A stretch of 15,152 bases of DNA from an uncultured Subdoligranulum sp. (GTDB lineage Bacteria; Bacillota; Clostridia; Christensenellales; CAG-314): the NCBI GenBank assembly GCA_900551395.1, contig URVX01000007.1, forward strand, positions 1 through 15,152, in the 5' to 3' direction. Below are positions 14,450-15,152 of the stretch, piece after piece (within the stretch, counting starts at the first letter, position 1; the number at the start of each line of letters is the position of its first letter). The notes under the pieces are model-generated. The model was given only the letters and a program-made list of their open reading frames with translations. It was not told the DNA's origin and made no database searches. Both the position numbers and the translations under genes were made by a program.

Positions 14450-14477
14450 ATTATACCACACCTGCGAAATAAATCAA
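14450..14477 (-). promoter_or_regulatory. Distal extended -10 promoter of the SbcC-like gene
   Basis: On the minus strand TTGATT (14472-14477), 16 bases and TGGTATAAT with TATAAT at 14450-14455. Transcripts would carry a leader of about 130 bases that includes the inverted repeats CGGA/TCCG (14409-14423) and TAAAAT/ATTTTA (14395-14408). The 11 bases TGTGGTATAAT are identical to those of the 59-aa gene promoter at 5870-5880. Confidence 0.5.
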
Positions 14478-14516
14478 GCGGAATTTTCTCATTTCATACT
14501 TAAGAGGTATTGCTTT

Positions 14517-15152
14517 ATGCCCTTGTGCAGCGCGTCAACAGAGCTTGTCAACGCCGGCTACACCGTAGTTGACAACGCCTTCATAGCCGAATACATGCCG
14601 CAAAGCCCCGCCGGCTGCGCGGAAATTTATCTTTTCGGGCTTTATTTGTGCTCGCATCCCAACAAGCAGCACAACACGATGGAGGTCATGTGTCAGGCGC
14701 TCGGCTTCAAGGAGGAGGACGTAATAAACGCCTTTTCCTACTGGGAGGAAATGGGACTCGTGCACGTCGTGCAAAAGGACCCCATAGAAGTCGTCTATCT
14801 TTCCCAGAAAACCTCCCTCGCCCTGCTCAAAAAAATCAAGGCGGGGAAATACTCCTCCTTCAACAGGCAGATTCAGGACGTGATTTCGGGACGCATGATT
14901 ACGGTTCAGGAATACAACGAATATTATATTTTTCTCGAAACAAGCTTCTTCCAGCCCGAAGCGCTTGTTGCGGTTGCAAAGCACTGCGCCGAGCTTAAGG
15001 GCAGCGACATAGGCTACAGCTATATCCTGACCGTCGCGCGCAACCTTGCGACGTCAGGCTACACCTCCGCCGCCGCAGTAGAGGAAAAGCTCGCCAACCA
15101 CCCCAAATTCAACGAGGATCTTACGCTTGTTTTCAAGGCGCTCGGCTTAAGG
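14517..15152 (+). CDS. DnaD-like primosomal/replication protein, N-terminal part, cut by the window edge
   Basis: DnaD-family proteins act at the replication origin and in primosome assembly in Firmicutes, helping load the replicative helicase. I translated this frame by hand: ATG at 14517-14519, preceded by AAGAGG with nine bases between, and 212 residues with no stop up to the right edge. The first part (about 20-100: AFIAEYMPQSPAGCAEIYLF and on, SYWEEMGLVHV) looks like the DnaD N-terminal winged-helix domain. The second carries a DnaD/DnaB_2-type helical domain with its hallmark YSYILTVARNLATSGYTS (168-185) followed by AAAVEEKL. It is divergent from the SbcC-like gene. The end of the gene, and a possible helicase-loader gene that often follows, lie outside. 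I saw no convincing promoter for it in the AT-rich upstream gap. Confidence 0.85.
   Translation, partial: MPLCSASTELVNAGYTVVDNAFIAEYMPQSPAGCAEIYLFGLYLCSHPNKQHNTMEVMCQALGFKEEDVINAFSYWEEMGLVHVVQKDPIEVVYLSQKTSLALLKKIKAGKYSSFNRQIQDVISGRMITVQEYNEYYIFLETSFFQPEALVAVAKHCAELKGSDIGYSYILTVARNLATSGYTSAAAVEEKLANHPKFNEDLTLVFKALGLR

Overview
The window looks like chromosomal DNA from an anaerobic, fermentative member of the Firmicutes, probably an uncultured gut-type Clostridia. The reasons are a DnaD-type primosomal protein, a Pdp-type pyrimidine-nucleoside phosphorylase, a tetrameric-type cytidine deaminase with Cys zinc ligands, an ArgRS with the HIGH and MSTRKGN pattern, strong GGAGG-type ribosome sites, and sigma-A-like promoters in AT-rich gaps between denser coding DNA. 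This assignment is an inference; no rRNA or marker phylogeny is possible here.

Left block (1-3807, minus strand): a citrate lyase operon, citD-citE-citF-citX-citC, driven by one clear promoter. CitD is the prosthetic-group carrier, CitE the citryl-ACP lyase, CitF the acyl transferase, CitX attaches the prosthetic group and CitC acetylates it. CitC runs off the left edge. Neither CitG nor a citrate carrier lies in the window. Divergent from it, argS (3871-5556, plus) is read from a consensus promoter that predicts an mRNA with almost no leader, and it ends in a strong hairpin terminator.

Middle block (5659-10465, minus strand): a nucleoside salvage operon, deoC-deoD-deoB-cdd-(54-aa ORF)-pdp, with overlapping or nearly touching genes and one consensus promoter. 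It turns cytidine, uridine, thymidine and purine nucleosides into free bases plus (deoxy)ribose phosphates, and then deoxyribose-5-P into acetaldehyde and glyceraldehyde-3-P. A 54-aa acidic ORF sits between cdd and pdp. Beyond pdp, on the same strand, is a 59-aa single-pass membrane protein with its own promoter. Divergent from deoC is a 142-aa three-helix membrane protein of unknown function (10539-10967, plus).

Right block: a 1053-aa coiled-coil protein (11148-14309, minus) with SbcC/Rad50 architecture. Its Walker A, Q-loop and signature positions have all lost their key residues, while a Walker-B-like DE is kept. The reading frame past its stop hints at a truncated C-terminal end. This is the most unusual object in the window. 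Divergent from it is the 5' part of a dnaD-like gene (14517 to the right edge). No tRNA, rRNA, CRISPR, insertion sequence or phage gene was seen, and no gene-free gap exceeds about 210 bases.
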